Assembly: GCF_030272615.1 (NCBI RefSeq)
Contig: NC_081411.1
Span: forward strand, 180,568,977-180,632,976
Direction of reading: 5' to 3'
Origin: Cryptomeria japonica
Taxonomy: Eukaryota > Streptophyta > Pinopsida > Cupressales > Cupressaceae
DNA: 64,000 nucleotides
Part shown: piece after piece, positions 23,171 to 34,505 of the stretch
How the letters are laid out: each line of letters opens with the position of its first letter
Numbering within the stretch: position 1 is the first letter of the stretch
Notes under the pieces: generated by a model
Databases searched by the model: none
What the model saw: only the letters and a program-made list of their open reading frames with translations
What the model was told of the DNA's origin: nothing
Position numbers and translations under genes: made by a program

Positions 23171-23184
23171 AAAGAGGGGCAAAA
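23171..23184 (+). other. polypurine tract of the Tat element
   Basis: AAAGAGGGGCAAAA directly precedes the 3' LTR and would prime plus-strand DNA synthesis. The identical string precedes the LTR at 37934. Confidence 0.88.
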
Positions 23185-23977
23185 TGTAGACACTCAAAAT
23201 TGTCATGTCTAATTAAATAAATATTTTATTTATTTAATTATCTAAGCCTAATTCTTCTATTAATTAAATAAATTTTTATTTATTTAATTAATTCATTTAT
23301 CCTCTTCTAGCCTTATTTCTCATTTAAATAAATACATTTATTTATTTAAATTATCCCTTTCCTAAATTAAATAAATATTTTATTTATTTAATTGTCCTAC
23401 TTCTTCTATTAATTAAATAAATCTTTATTTATTTAATTAATTCATTATCTCTTTCTACACATGACACATGTCATTCATCTCTTATTTCCTACACTACCTA
23501 CCTCTTTCATTATTTTGGTATTTCTTTTACCTACCCTCTAATCCTAGCCGACCTCTCTTTTTACACCTCTCAATCTTAACCCTCTATTTCATATTGTGTC
23601 TTCTATTTAAGGAGATGCTTCCTTCATTGTCAGACCCTAATGCCTAATGACTAGTCTTAATAACTGATTTTGAAGACTTGGCTACACTACAATTCCACTT
23701 GCAACCACATTCCATTCTTTGTTGAGCTCTTGTGCATACAAAAAATCTGAGAGCAAGTATATCAAGCAAGATCAATGGAGATAGGAAGAATGGAGATCAA
23801 AACCCTATTGGACATGTGATGGTATAATCTTTGTAATTTTGGGTTATTTTGCATTGTCTTAGGTTATCTTCATATGTTATGGTGGATCTTTGTTCATTGT
23901 TAGGCTAGGGTTTAGTGGTTGGATTCATTTAGCCTTGCAATATTATTGTTATTTGTTATCCATTTTCACCATATACA
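23185..23977 (+). repeat. Tat 3' LTR, 793 bp
   Basis: Same length as the 5' LTR. The six differences I counted are five transitions and one transversion (5' LTR TATTCGACA versus 3' LTR TATTGGACA), and no indel. It is followed by the GTAGC duplication. Confidence 0.95.
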
Positions 23978-23982
23978 GTAGC

Positions 23983-24243
23983 TTCTTCTCATTTTTTTTG
24001 GATATCCTTGTAAATGATTTAGAGAAATTTGTCGTGATTCATCTAGGAACTCTAGTTCTTGTAAGCATGCTACTCTGTAGTCTTCTTCTGAGATAATGTT
24101 TTTCAAAGAGACTCTTAGTGATGGCAATTCTACTTCGATAGGTAAAATAGCCTCTGAACCATAAACTAAAGAGTAAGGTGTGGTACCAGTGGTTGTGTGA
24201 ACACAAGTTAGATAGGCCTAGAGAGATGCATTTAGCTGGAGAT
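23983..24243 (-). pseudogene. integrase C-terminal remnant of composite copy A
   Basis: This continues the minus-strand integrase interrupted at 7869. Its translated pieces match the integrase around HLQLN, TTGTTPYSLVYGSEAI and LPIEVELPSLRVSLK. The remnant begins exactly at the His of the conserved W-H-x-Q-L-N, as in copy B, because the TIR element adjoins it at 24244. Several stops and frameshifts are present. Confidence 0.78.
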
Positions 24244-25243
24244 GGGTATGTGCAGGGTCATGGTGTGCCAAAATAGGCCCTTAAGTGGCAATGAAATTTT
24301 AGAAAATTAGAGTTATGCAACTTGAAATAAAAATTTGAATAAGTTGTGAGCATTATTTTTAAAATATGTAAGATGAGAATCTATAGAAAATTGAATGTAG
24401 TTTCTAAGTTAGTAGTTGTTTTTTGGAAAAAAAATCCTATTTGTTGAAAATTTCAAATTTCAATGCATTGGTACTAAAATTTTAGAAAAAAGATAAGAAG
24501 TAGGCGTAAGTCTGACCATCCTAATAACAATCAAATCATAATATTTTTTAATAATATTTATAATATAAGTATTAGACTCATGTCTGGATGTGACACATAT
24601 TTTTTTTATAATTTTATATAAAGTAAATAACTATTTATAAATTTTTTACTACAGCTTTTTCAGAAATTCAGAAACTCCTACGTCTAACCACCTTAACTTG
24701 GTCAAAACCTTATGAAATTCAATTTTTTTAAATTTTTTCCTATATTAGACAAAGCATAGGATGTGACACATGTTTCATATTCAAAAAATGTTATACTATT
24801 TGAAAGTTATGAGTGTTTTTCAATCAATCTATCAATCAAGAGTTTTTTCAGAATTCAATTAGAAAATAAATAATAATTACTTATTAAAGTTGAAATAAGA
24901 CAACCCTTATATTGTTGGAAATATGAGAATGTCCTTAAAAAACCCATTTCATTTTATCATTTTTGGCTATAAAAAATGCTGTCAGCCACCAGTGTAAAGT
25001 CTGGAAAATCAAGGATTACTGAAAAACACGTTTTTTTAGTTGGCTTTCTAGGCTTGTCACTTTTAAGCCAAATCCCAAAGAAAACTCGAGCCAAAATTTG
25101 AAATTTGAAATTTGTACAACAGAAATTGGATATCTGATTTTAATAAGTAAATTCAATAACTAAATTTGCACATAATTAATCTATTGTTTATTAATATATT
25201 AATATACAATATATTTATTTATAAATATATTAGTATATGATAT

Positions 25244-25290
25244 TAGGGAAAGGGAGAGGGGGGAGTGGGGGAGAGAGAGAAAGATTAGTG

Positions 25291-25324
<34 letters not shown>

Positions 25325-25414
25325 GATTAGGGGAGAGGGGGGAAGAGAGGGGAGAGGGGAGAGAGAGAGTGAGGGGGAAGGGAGAGAGATACAGAGAGAG
25401 AGGGGGAAGGGGTC
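25244..25414 (+). repeat. (GA)n-rich tract, copy A
   Basis: Runs of GAGAGAGA interrupted by ATTAGGGGAGAGGGG. Reading frames across it on either strand are artefacts of the simple repeat. Confidence 0.9.
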
Positions 25415-26655
25415 ATATTGTGTCCTAAGGGGTGACATTGTGTCCTATGACCACTTACATGTCAAATGTTTGTAATCAATATTGACATTGCTTTTTATAT
25501 TGTAATAATGGTTCATCTTGCCACCTTATGACACACTATGACCAATTATGACACCATATGATGTCGTTAAGGGTCATATAGTGTCCTAAGGGGCCATGGG
25601 ATACCATATGACCCCTAAGGACAACATATGACCCCTTATGACACCATATTGGGTTGTTATGGGTCCTATGGTGTCCTAAGGCATCATATTGTGTCCTATT
25701 ACCCCTTAGGACACCATATGACTCCTTATAACACCAAATTATGTCTTTATGGGTCATATTATGTCCTAATGGGTCATATTGTGTCATATGACCCCTTAAG
25801 ACACCATATGAACCCTTAGGACACAATATGACCCTTTACGACACTATATGGTGTCGTTAAGGGTCATATGACATAATGTGGTGTTGTTAGGGGTCATATG
25901 GTGTCCTGAGAGGTCATGGGATACCATATTACCCCTACAGATAAAATATGATCCCTTATGACACCATATTGGGTCGTTATGGATCCTATGGTGTCCTAAT
26001 GGGTCATATTGTGTCCCATGACCCCTTAGGACACCATAGGACCCATAATGACACTGAATTGTGTCATTATGGGTCATATTGTTTCATATGACCCTTTACG
26101 ACATTATATAGTGTCCTTATGGGTCATATGACCCCTTATGACACCATATGGTGTCGTTAGGGGTCATATGGTGTCCTAATGGGTCATGAGATACCATATG
26201 ACCCCTTATAACACCATATTGGGTCATTATGGGTCCTATGGTGTCCTAAGGGGTCATATTGTGTTCTATGACCCTTTAGGACACCATATGACCCCTTACA
26301 CCACCAAATTGTGTCATTATGGGTCATATTGTGTCCTAAGGTATCATATTGTGTCGTATGACCCCCATATGACACCATATGACCCGTTAGGACACAATAT
26401 GACCCTTGACGACACTATATTGTGTCATTATGGGTCATATTGTGTCCTACGGAGTCATATTGGGTCCTATGTCCCCTTAAGACAACATATGACCCCTTAT
26501 GACACCAAATTGTGTTGTTATGGGTCATATTCTATCCTAAGGGGTCATATTGTGTCATATGACCCCTTAAGACACCATTTGACTCCTTAGGACACAATAT
26601 GACCCCTTATGACACCATATTGGGTTGTTATGGGTCCTAAGGGGTCATATGACCC
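25411..26655. repeat. 20-bp satellite in alternating orientation, copy A
   Basis: The monomer is GGGTCATATKGTGTCCTAAG and its reverse complement CTTAGGACACMATATGACCC; they alternate irregularly for about 1.2 kb, with one non-repetitive gap at about 25440-25530. Because 20 x 3 = 60, a stop-free monomer gives long frames on both strands (SYGVLRGHIVSYDPLGHH type). These are not genes. Confidence 0.9.
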
Positions 26656-26742
26656 CTCTCCCTTAATCTCTCTCTTCCCCTTTGCCTTAATCTCTCTCTC
26701 CCTCTCTCCCTCCCCCTGATCTCTCTCTCTCCCCCTCTCCCC

Positions 26743-26805
<63 letters not shown>

Positions 26806-26937
26806 CCCCTTTCCCCTAATCTCTCTCTCTCTCTCTCCCCCTCCCCCTCTCTCCCATAATCTCTCTCTCTCTCCCCCTCTCCCCTAGTCTCTCTCTCTCT
26901 CCCTCTCCCCTAATTTCTCTCTCTCCCCCTCTCTCCT
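26655..26937 (+). repeat. (TC)n-rich tract, copy A
   Basis: TCTCTCTC blocks with CCCCTAATCTCTC spacers. The tract is the reverse complement in kind of the GA tract at 25244-25414, so the pair brackets the satellite as inverted flanks. Confidence 0.88.
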
Positions 26938-26940
26938 AAT

Positions 26941-28065
26941 ATGCATCTTCTTGGCCATGTTCTTCAACAATTTGGGGAGATACATGATATTCCAGATGTT
27001 ACATCTTATTTTTGTCATACTACTCATGAGGTGGGTGATTGGGGTGCGTGTGTGCAGCCTTATGTTGCCATTGCAAAGTTTGATGCTCTTGCCCCTGTTT
27101 AGTGGGGTTGGCAAATTCATGTCATAGATGCAGGGAATACATCATAGTGTAGTGTATGGTGTGTACAACATAGGCCTATACCTTTGACAGATCTGACAGT
27201 TTTGATTGTTGCTCAACATATTTGGCATGGGAAGGGACCTAGAGGGAGAGAGAGAGATGGTGGAGGGCAGGTTAGGGGAGGGAGAGATAGAGGGAGGAGA
27301 GACGAAGGAGGGAGAGATGGTGGACAAGGAAGATGAGATAGGGGTCAAATAGATTTGATAGCAGCAGTTGCAGCGGAGGTGGAGAGTGGAGGAGAGGATG
27401 TGGACATCAGTGGAGGTACTGTATCCATGAGCGGTTCTAGTGAGAGTGGGGGTGAGAGAAATGAATCAGTATTAGGCTCATTGAGTAGCAATGGAGATGA
27501 GGGGGGGATGATGGACATGATGTTGATATGCCCAAGGCTATGAAGAGAGGAGATGTGGAGGGAGATGATGATGAGGAGGGAATGAGGTCTCAGGTTAGGA
27601 GTTTGGAGGATTTGGTTGCTACTTTGCAGTAGCGATAGATGGAGGATAGAGATAAGTATCAGTGGGCGATGGAGGAGATTACCATAGAGATAGATCAGAT
27701 AGCTTCTTAGAGAGATCAGCTACAAAGGGAGAGAGATGATGCAGTGAGGCAGATGCGGTTGGTTCAGACTGCTTATGACTAGCATTTGGCTCTGGGTACT
27801 GATGCACATAGGCAGTCAAACATACTTTATTATGCTGCATAGGAGGCTTTGTATTATAGACAACTCTATGATAGTGTTGTTCCTGAGACATAGAGAGATG
27901 CTAGTTTCAGTGAGTATAGAGGTCGTTCAGGTTCTAGTAGGTCTACTTCTCGACACACCAATAGTGGTGGTGTTATGGGTCCACCTCAGACATCATCGGG
28001 ACATCCTAGGGTAGGATCTAGTAAGCAAGATTCTCCTGGAGATAGAGGCAACATTGGTTGAGATT
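26941..28065 (+). pseudogene. second plant mobile domain gene remnant (antisense gene of Tat-B)
   Basis: The translated pieces match the C-terminal half of the PMD protein at 20-22 kb. VLQQFGEIHDIPD corresponds to RVCRQFGKIQRMPR. IDAGNTS followed by VWCVQHRPIPLTDL corresponds to EDAGMDVEYSTYWAEHPFLR. QLYDSVVPE and NSGGVMGPP correspond to DLYYGVVPA and FSGGVMGPP. A coiled-coil-like stretch (RDQLQRERDDAVRQM) lies in between. The stop is near 28062. More than six in-frame stops (several TAG or TAA at former Gln/Glu codons) make it a pseudogene. Its strand is opposite to the Tat-B pol, the same arrangement as in the full-length element. The N-terminal PMD half is missing, cut at the TC tract. Confidence 0.78.
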
Positions 28066-28921
28066 TCATGTTAATGATGATATAGCACAGATACGATGTA
28101 TTTTGACACATTTTGATGAGATATATGATATGCACTTTTGGTGATGAGTTATGTCTAATGTTTTGGTTTTTTATTTTATTTTATTTTTCTATTTTTTACT
28201 TGATAATGCATCTAATGATAATGTGATATAATGTAGTGATGTGATGTGTCTTTATTTTGTGATGTATGAATCTATATGTGATGATTGGTAACATGCTTAT
28301 GATAATGCAATGGAATAATGCAACATAATGCAAAGTGAAATTTTTTGTTGTGTCAAATTAGGTGAAATTGGTAGAATTGTTAGTTGTTAGATGGAGAATA
28401 GATTAGAAGAAATAATATGAAATGATAAATCAATTGAACCAACCTTTATTTATTCTAGAAGTAGATATGATGGAAACAATTTGATTGATAAGATTTTGAT
28501 GAAAAATTCTTCATTTCTTTATTCGTAGTGCAATACATTATCATCATTGAGCCTTATTATGTAACAATGGAGCTTATTACATCAGGGTATGAGCAACCAA
28601 GATGTATAGATATCACATTGCAAGAACTAATCAAGTAGCAGACAAGGAATGAACCCTCCATTCTAGGAATTACGCTAAGGGTCAAGGTATGAGTGGAATT
28701 CACAAGTTGAATGCTCCTATCATAGACATCCACTAGAGAAATTTCCCCAGAACTTCATTGGTTCAAACCACAAACAACAAACAAAGAAAAAGGATCATGC
28801 CCATCACGTCTCCTCTAGTCACTCTTTTGGACATCCTTGAGTAGCTAAAAGAAATGATCTTCACCAATTTGATAAAAGAGTCAACCAAAATAGACAAAAC
28901 TCAGCAGTTGTACTGATTGTG
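28066..28921. other. Tat-B spacer, part not shared with copy A
   Basis: No gene seen. CATTATCATCATTGAGCCTT near 28530 resembles the reverse complement of 19438-19460 in the full-length Tat spacer, which fits an inverted Tat element. TTTATTTT low complexity occurs at about 28170-28200. Confidence 0.5.
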
Positions 28922-30540
28922 TCTTTGCTTTGATATGTTTGATGTGATTTTGATAATTTCTAGTTTTAGAAGTTTTGGACCCCATTTAAGACTGATGTGT
29001 CTGGTTTCGAGTGTACAGATTCTATTTAAGACAAGATGGTGATCGCGTTGATAGTTTGATAGTGATTCAATAGATTAAAAAGTTGATTAGCTTGATTGTA
29101 GATGTTTGGACAAGATATTTGTATCCTTTGTTTAACTTCGTGCGAAGTGTTTACTAGATATCTTCTAGGGTGTTTGATTCTTGTGAGACAATTTATTGCA
29201 AGTTTTTTAATTAAATTTTTAAATGTTTTTGGATTTTGTGGAATGATATTTGATTGTTTTTGGATTGATTTTTTTAGGACTTTATCTGAATGTTTAAGAT
29301 TTTTTTAGGACTTTGTCTAAATGTTTAAGATTTTTTTAGGATTTTATTTGAATAAAAGATTTTTTCAGGACTTTATCTAAATGTTTAGGATTTTTTCAGG
29401 ACTCTCTTTGAATGTTTAGTATTTTTTTAGTTATGGCACCAAGTATGCAAACCTATGATGACATGATGATTTGCAGAATATGGTGGAGACAATGAATTTT
29501 TCAAATGCAGTATGCGATATGAAGATGCGGTTCCTAAACAAGGATGAATGTGTGAGCCCCTCAATCTGAAATGTACTGATTGAATTGAAGGTGTGAAACA
29601 TTTCAAAGATAGGAGTTCAATCCGTTCTCAAAAGGATTGAGATCATCCAATCTAACACACTGTGTAAAAAAACTTCTATATCAATTCTAGAAACTTAGAT
29701 CTTCATTTGCCAATGTGTGTGCGTTGAATTCATTCCGACTCTTATAACCATCAAAGACCCTTGAAATCCTATGTGGCTAGCTATGTAAGTTATTCTAACT
29801 TCAAAAGCATCCTGGATAGAGCCTCGATGGCAGCAAGATTTTAGGGCTCCGATGAGGTTATACACTATAATCTCTCAAATATTGCTCCATTTCCAATAGG
29901 TGTCCATAGCCTTGATGGAGTTATTTGTATGTTCCCATAGTCAAGCTTTTTATTATCGCACTAGTATGCATGATATTGCAATAATATATCATTTTTTCTT
30001 TTGCCTTTTGATGGAAAGGGCATAGTATTTTTCTTTTCTTTTTCTTCATTTTCTTGCCTTGACTTGTACTAATGAAACCTATGTGGGTATGATTATTATA
30101 GTGACGCTAAAGTAGATTTTTGGATTTTTCTCTAGCTACATGACCAACTAGGTATCTGTAATAACAAAGCATTGATTAATGTGTGAGGTATAGAAAATGA
30201 TAGATTTTGGGTAACAAGGTTCAATAGTGTAACCTATACTCAACCATAGATAAAGCTCAATGACAAGGCGATGTTTGAAACTAAATAACTAAAGGCCTCC
30301 TAAAGACTTCATGATTACATATCTAGGAAATGAGTCCACCTTCTTTCCTTTCATTGTAGACAGGTGAACAACTCTAACAATCATCTTATGTTATTGATGC
30401 AACTATATGAGAAAGAAAATAATGATATGCAACTATATTTTGTGCAATGGTTATATGTAAGCAACTATGATGTATTCTAAAATGAAGATATACAATGCAG
30501 TAAAGAAATATGCAAACACAGTACTAAAAATTGAAGTGAA
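28922..30540 (-). repeat. composite repeat copy B, Tat-B spacer
   Basis: The uninterrupted counterpart of 4982-7700. It carries the empty sites for both insertions found in copy A and the 31-bp minisatellite at 29278-29430. No coding signal. Confidence 0.75.
29278..29430. repeat. 31-bp minisatellite, copy B
   Basis: Five units of the GACTTTATCTGAATGTTTAG / GATTTTTTCAG type; the third is 29 bp. Related units in the opposite orientation occur near 36836-36930. Confidence 0.82.
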
Positions 30541-30973
30541 TGCACCCTTAAATTATAAGAGTCATTTCCAACTAATTTGGTTATAACAAAAGGACCTAAC
30601 CAGTTAGGCTCGAACTTTCCTAGATTTTTGCTTTCAGCGAGATTCCTTTGATTTTCTTTAAGAACGATGTCACCTACCTCGAAGTAACATGGGTTCACTC
30701 TTTTATTGTAGCTTCTTCTCATTCTGTTTTGATATCCTTGTAAATAATTTAGAGTGTTTTGTTGTGTTTCATCTAGGAACTCTAGCTCTTGTAAGCGCTT
30801 TACTCTGTAGTCTTCTACTGAGATAATGTATTTCAGAGAGACTCTTAGTGATGGCAATTCTACCTCGATAGGTAAAATAGCCTCTGAACCATAAACTAAA
30901 GAGTAAGGTGTGGTACCAGTGGTTGTGCGAACACAAGTTAGATAGGTCCAAGGAGCTACATTTAGCTAGAGAT
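30541..30973 (-). pseudogene. Tat-B integrase, C-terminal part
   Basis: The minus-strand frames give TTGTTPYSLVYGSEAILP, LPSLRVSLKYIISVEDYRVK, RMRRSYNKRVNPCYFEVGD and KFEPNWLGPFVITKLVGNDS, closely matching the C-terminal third of the integrase at 17.9-18.4 kb. One frameshift lies near 30855. It begins at the His of W-H-x-Q-L-N. The Trp and everything upstream are found 12.3 kb away at 43324, on the far side of the TIR element. No chromodomain. Confidence 0.85.
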
Positions 30974-31948
30974 GGGTATGTGCAGGGTCATGGTGTGCCA
31001 AAATAGGCCCTTAAGTGGCAATGAAATTTCAGAAAATCAAAGTTATGCAACTTGACATGAAAATTTGAATAAGTTGCGAACATTATTTTTAAAATATGTA
31101 AGAAGAGAATCTATAGAAAATTGAATGTAGTTTCTAAGATAGTAGTTTTTTGGAAAAAAAAAATCCTACTTGATGAAAATTTCAATGCATTGGTACTAAA
31201 ATTTTAGGAAAAAGATAAGAAGTAGGCGTAAGTCTGACCACCATAATAACAATCAAATCATAATATTTTCTTAGAATATTAATAATATAAGTATTAGACT
31301 CATGTCTGGATGTGACACATATTTTTTTATAATTTGTTATAAAGTAAATAATTATTTATGAATTTTTTACTACAGCTTTTCAGAAATTCAGAAAATCCTA
31401 TTTCTAACCACCTTAACTTGGTCAAAACCTTATGAAATTCAATTTTTAAAAATTTTTCCCTATAGTAGACAAAGCATAGGATGTGACACATGTTTCAAAT
31501 TCAAAAAATGGTATACCGTTTGAAAGTTATGAGTGTTTTTCAATCAATCTATCAATCAGGAGTTTTGTCAGAATTCAATTACAAAATAAATAATAATTAC
31601 TTATTAAAGTCAAAATAAGACAACCCTTATATTGTTGGAAAGCTGAGAACATCCTTAAAAAAACCATTTTCATTTTATCATTTTTGGCTATAAAAAAAGT
31701 TGTCAGCCACCAGTGTAAAGTCTGGAAAATCAAGGAATACTAAAAAACACGTTTTTTCAGTTGGCTTTCTAGGCTTGTCACTTCCAAGCCAAATCCCAAA
31801 GCAAACCCAAGCCAAAATTTCAAATTTCAAATTTGTACAACAGAAATCAGATATCTGATTTTAATAAGTAAATTGAATAACTAAATTTGCACACAATTAA
31901 TCTATTGTTTATTAATATATTAATTTATAAATATATTAGTATATGATA

Positions 31949-32010
31949 TTAGGGAGAGGGAGAGGGGGGGAGTGGGGGAGAGAGAGAGAGGGGAGAGAGA
32001 GAGGGGGGGA

Positions 32011-32091
<81 letters not shown>

Positions 32092-32199
32092 AGAGAGAAG
32101 GGGGAAGGTAGGGAGAGAGATTAGGGAAGAGGGGAGGGAGAGGGGGGGAGGGAGAGAGAGAGAAATAGAGAGGGAGTGGGGAATATAGAGAGATTAGAG

Positions 32200-32241
<42 letters not shown>

Positions 32242-32347
32242 AGGGGGGGGGGAGAGGAGAGAGAGAGAGAGAGAAAAGGGAGAGAGAGAGATTAGTGGAG
32301 AGGGGGGGAAGAGGGGGGAGGGGGGAGAGAGAGGGAGGGGGAAGGGG
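31949..32347 (+). repeat. (GA)n-rich tract, copy B
   Basis: Long GAGAGAGA runs with GGGGGAAGG breaks, about twice as long as in copy A. Confidence 0.9.
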
Positions 32348-33637
32348 TCATCTTTTGTCCTATGACCCCTTAGGTGTCAAATTTTTGTAATCAATATTGA
32401 TGCTCATTTTTATATTGTAATAATGGTTCATCTTGCCACATTATGACACACTATGACCAGTTATGACACCATATGGTGTTGTTAAGGGTCATATAGTGTC
32501 CTAAGGAGTCATGAGATACCATATGACCCATAAGGACAACATATGACCCCTTATGACACCATATTGGGTCGTTATGTGTCCTATGGTGTCTTAAGGTGTC
32601 ATATTATGTCTTATTACCCCTTAGGACACCATATGACCCCTTACAACACCAAATTGTGTCTTTATGGGTCATATTATGTCCTAAGGGGTCATATTGTGTC
32701 ATATGACCCCTTAAGACAGTGTATGACCCTTTAGGACACAATATGACCCTTTACAACACTATAGAGTGTTGTTAAGGGTCATATGACATCATATGGTGTT
32801 GTTAGGGGTCATATGGTGTCCTAAGGGGTCATGGGATACCATATGACCCCTTATGACACCATATTGGGTCGTTGTGGGTCATATGGTATCCTAAGGGGCC
32901 ATATTATGTCCTATAACTCCTTAGGACACCATAGGACCCATAACCACACCAAATTGTGTTGTTATGGGTTATATTGTATCCTAAGGGGTCATATTGTGTC
33001 ATATGACCCCTTAAGACACCATATGACCCCTTAGGACACAATATGACCCTTTATGACACTATACGGTGTCATTATGGGTCATATGACCCCTTATGACACC
33101 ATATGGTGTTGTTAGGGGTCATATGTTGTGCTAAGGAGTCATGAGATACCATATGACCCCTAAGGACAACATATGACCCCTTATGACACCATATTGGGTC
33201 GTTATGGGTCCTATGGTGTCCTAAGGGGTCATATTGTGTTCTGTGACCCCTTAGAACACCATATGACCCCTTACACCACCAAATTGTGTCATTATGAGTC
33301 ATATTATGTCCTAAGGGATCATATTGTGTCATATGACCCCTTAAGACACCATATGACCCCTTAGGACACAATATGACCCTTTACGACACTATATGGTGTC
33401 GTTATGTGTCATATTGTGACCTACAGAGTCATATTGGGTCCTATGTCCCCTTAAGACAACATATGACTCCTTATGACACCAAATTGTGTTGTTATGGGTC
33501 ATATTTTGTCCTAAGGGGTTATATTGTGTCATATGACCCCTTAAGACACCATATGACCCCTTAGGACACAATATGACCCCTTATGAAACCATATTGGGTT
33601 GTTATGGGTCCTAAGGGGTCATATGACCCCTCTCCCT
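32345..33637. repeat. 20-bp satellite in alternating orientation, copy B
   Basis: The same monomer as in copy A (GGGTCATATKGTGTCCTAAG and its complement), about 60 monomer lengths. Adjacent opposite monomers create many perfect palindromes such as GGGTCATATGACCC. Confidence 0.9.
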
Positions 33638-33847
33638 TAAGCTTTGTCTATCCCTCTCCCCTAATCTCTCTCTCCCTCTCCCCTAGTCTCTCTCTCTCTC
33701 TCTCTCTCCCTCCCCCTCCCCCTGATCTCTCTCTCTCTCTTTTTGTCACCCCTAATTTCTCTCTCTCTCTCCCCTAATCTCTCTCCCCCTCTCCCCTAAT
33801 CTCTCTCTCTCCCTCTCCCCTAATTTCTCTCTCTTCCCCTCTCTCCT

Positions 33848-33919
<72 letters not shown>

Positions 33920-34168
33920 TCCCCTAATATTTGTCCCCCTCCCCGCTACCCCCCTCCCCCCTCTCTCCCCTAATCTCTCTCTCTCCCCCTTTCCCCTAAT
34001 CTCTTTCTCCCTCTCCCCTAATCTCTCTCTCTCTCCCCCCAATCTCTTTCTCTCTCCCTCTACCCTAATCTCTCTTTGTGTCCTCTAATCTCTCTCTCTC
34101 TCTCCCTACCCCCTCCCCCTCTCTCCCCATATCTCTCTCTCTCCCCCTCTCCTAATCTCTCTCTCTCT
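33632..34168 (+). repeat. (TC)n-rich tract, copy B
   Basis: TCTCTCTC runs with CCCCTAAT spacers. It forms an inverted partner to the GA tract at 31949-32347. Confidence 0.88.
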
Positions 34169-34505
34169 AAAATATGAGTACTCAAATTGAATATCTAATA
34201 TAATCGGATATCTGATTTCTTCCACTACCATTAATGTGGCAATAGTAAAAAAAAGGATGGCAACGGAAATTATTTTTGGGACCCCATGAGATTTATGCAT
34301 TAATATATTGGATATCCGATTTCTATAAATAAAAAAGAGCCTTGTGGGCCATTTTGTGAATTCCAATTGCCCACATTCTTCACATTCTAGTTTCTGTCGA
34401 CAATCACAGGTTTTTAGATAGGTTGAGACAAATTTGTGCTTCTGAGAGATTCTTAAAGTCAAATCTTACATTGTCAATCATTTAGGAGCATCTTTGTGGA
34501 GGTAA

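Larger units (their letters stand above)
7870..23977 (+). mobile_element. full-length Tat-lineage Ty3/gypsy retrotransposon, 16,108 bp, TSD GTAGC
   Basis: Two 793-bp LTRs (7870-8662 and 23185-23977) begin TGTAGACACTC and end TACA, flanked by GTAGC at 7865-7869 and 23978-23982. Copy B at about 30705-30720 has the uninterrupted site (TTATTGTAGCTTCTTCTC). Inside are a PBS, a 2.2-kb leader, one gag-pol frame (10876-18405), a 1.6-kb spacer, an antisense PMD gene (20040-22840) and a polypurine tract. The second, archaeal-type RNase H and the absence of a chromodomain place it in the Tat lineage. I counted 6 mismatches between the LTRs (0.76%), so the insertion is young for a plant genome. Confidence 0.96.
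24244..26940 (+). mobile_element. left part of the TIR element, copy A (truncated)
   Basis: It starts with the TIR GGGTATGTGCAGGGTCATGG and is colinear with copy B (30974 to about 34170): about 970 bp of AT-rich subterminal sequence, a GA tract, the 20-bp palindromic satellite and a TC tract. Similarity to copy B ends inside the TC tract near 26940, where PMD coding sequence starts. No transposase remains in this copy. Confidence 0.75.

Noticed and set aside
25536-26590. Long open frames on both strands across the satellite (about 60-134 codons), and the same at 32543-33571
   Set aside because: A 20-bp monomer without stops gives a 60-nt period, so open frames on both strands are automatic. 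The peptides are only repeats of one 20-residue phrase.
28922-30540. Interpretation of this stretch as a 3' LTR of Tat-B
   Set aside because: The PMD remnant lies on one side and the integrase end on the other, so it is internal spacer. No PPT or TG...CA pair delimits it.
31943-34042. Arg/Glu-rich proteins from GA and TC tracts
   Set aside because: They are translations of simple repeats.
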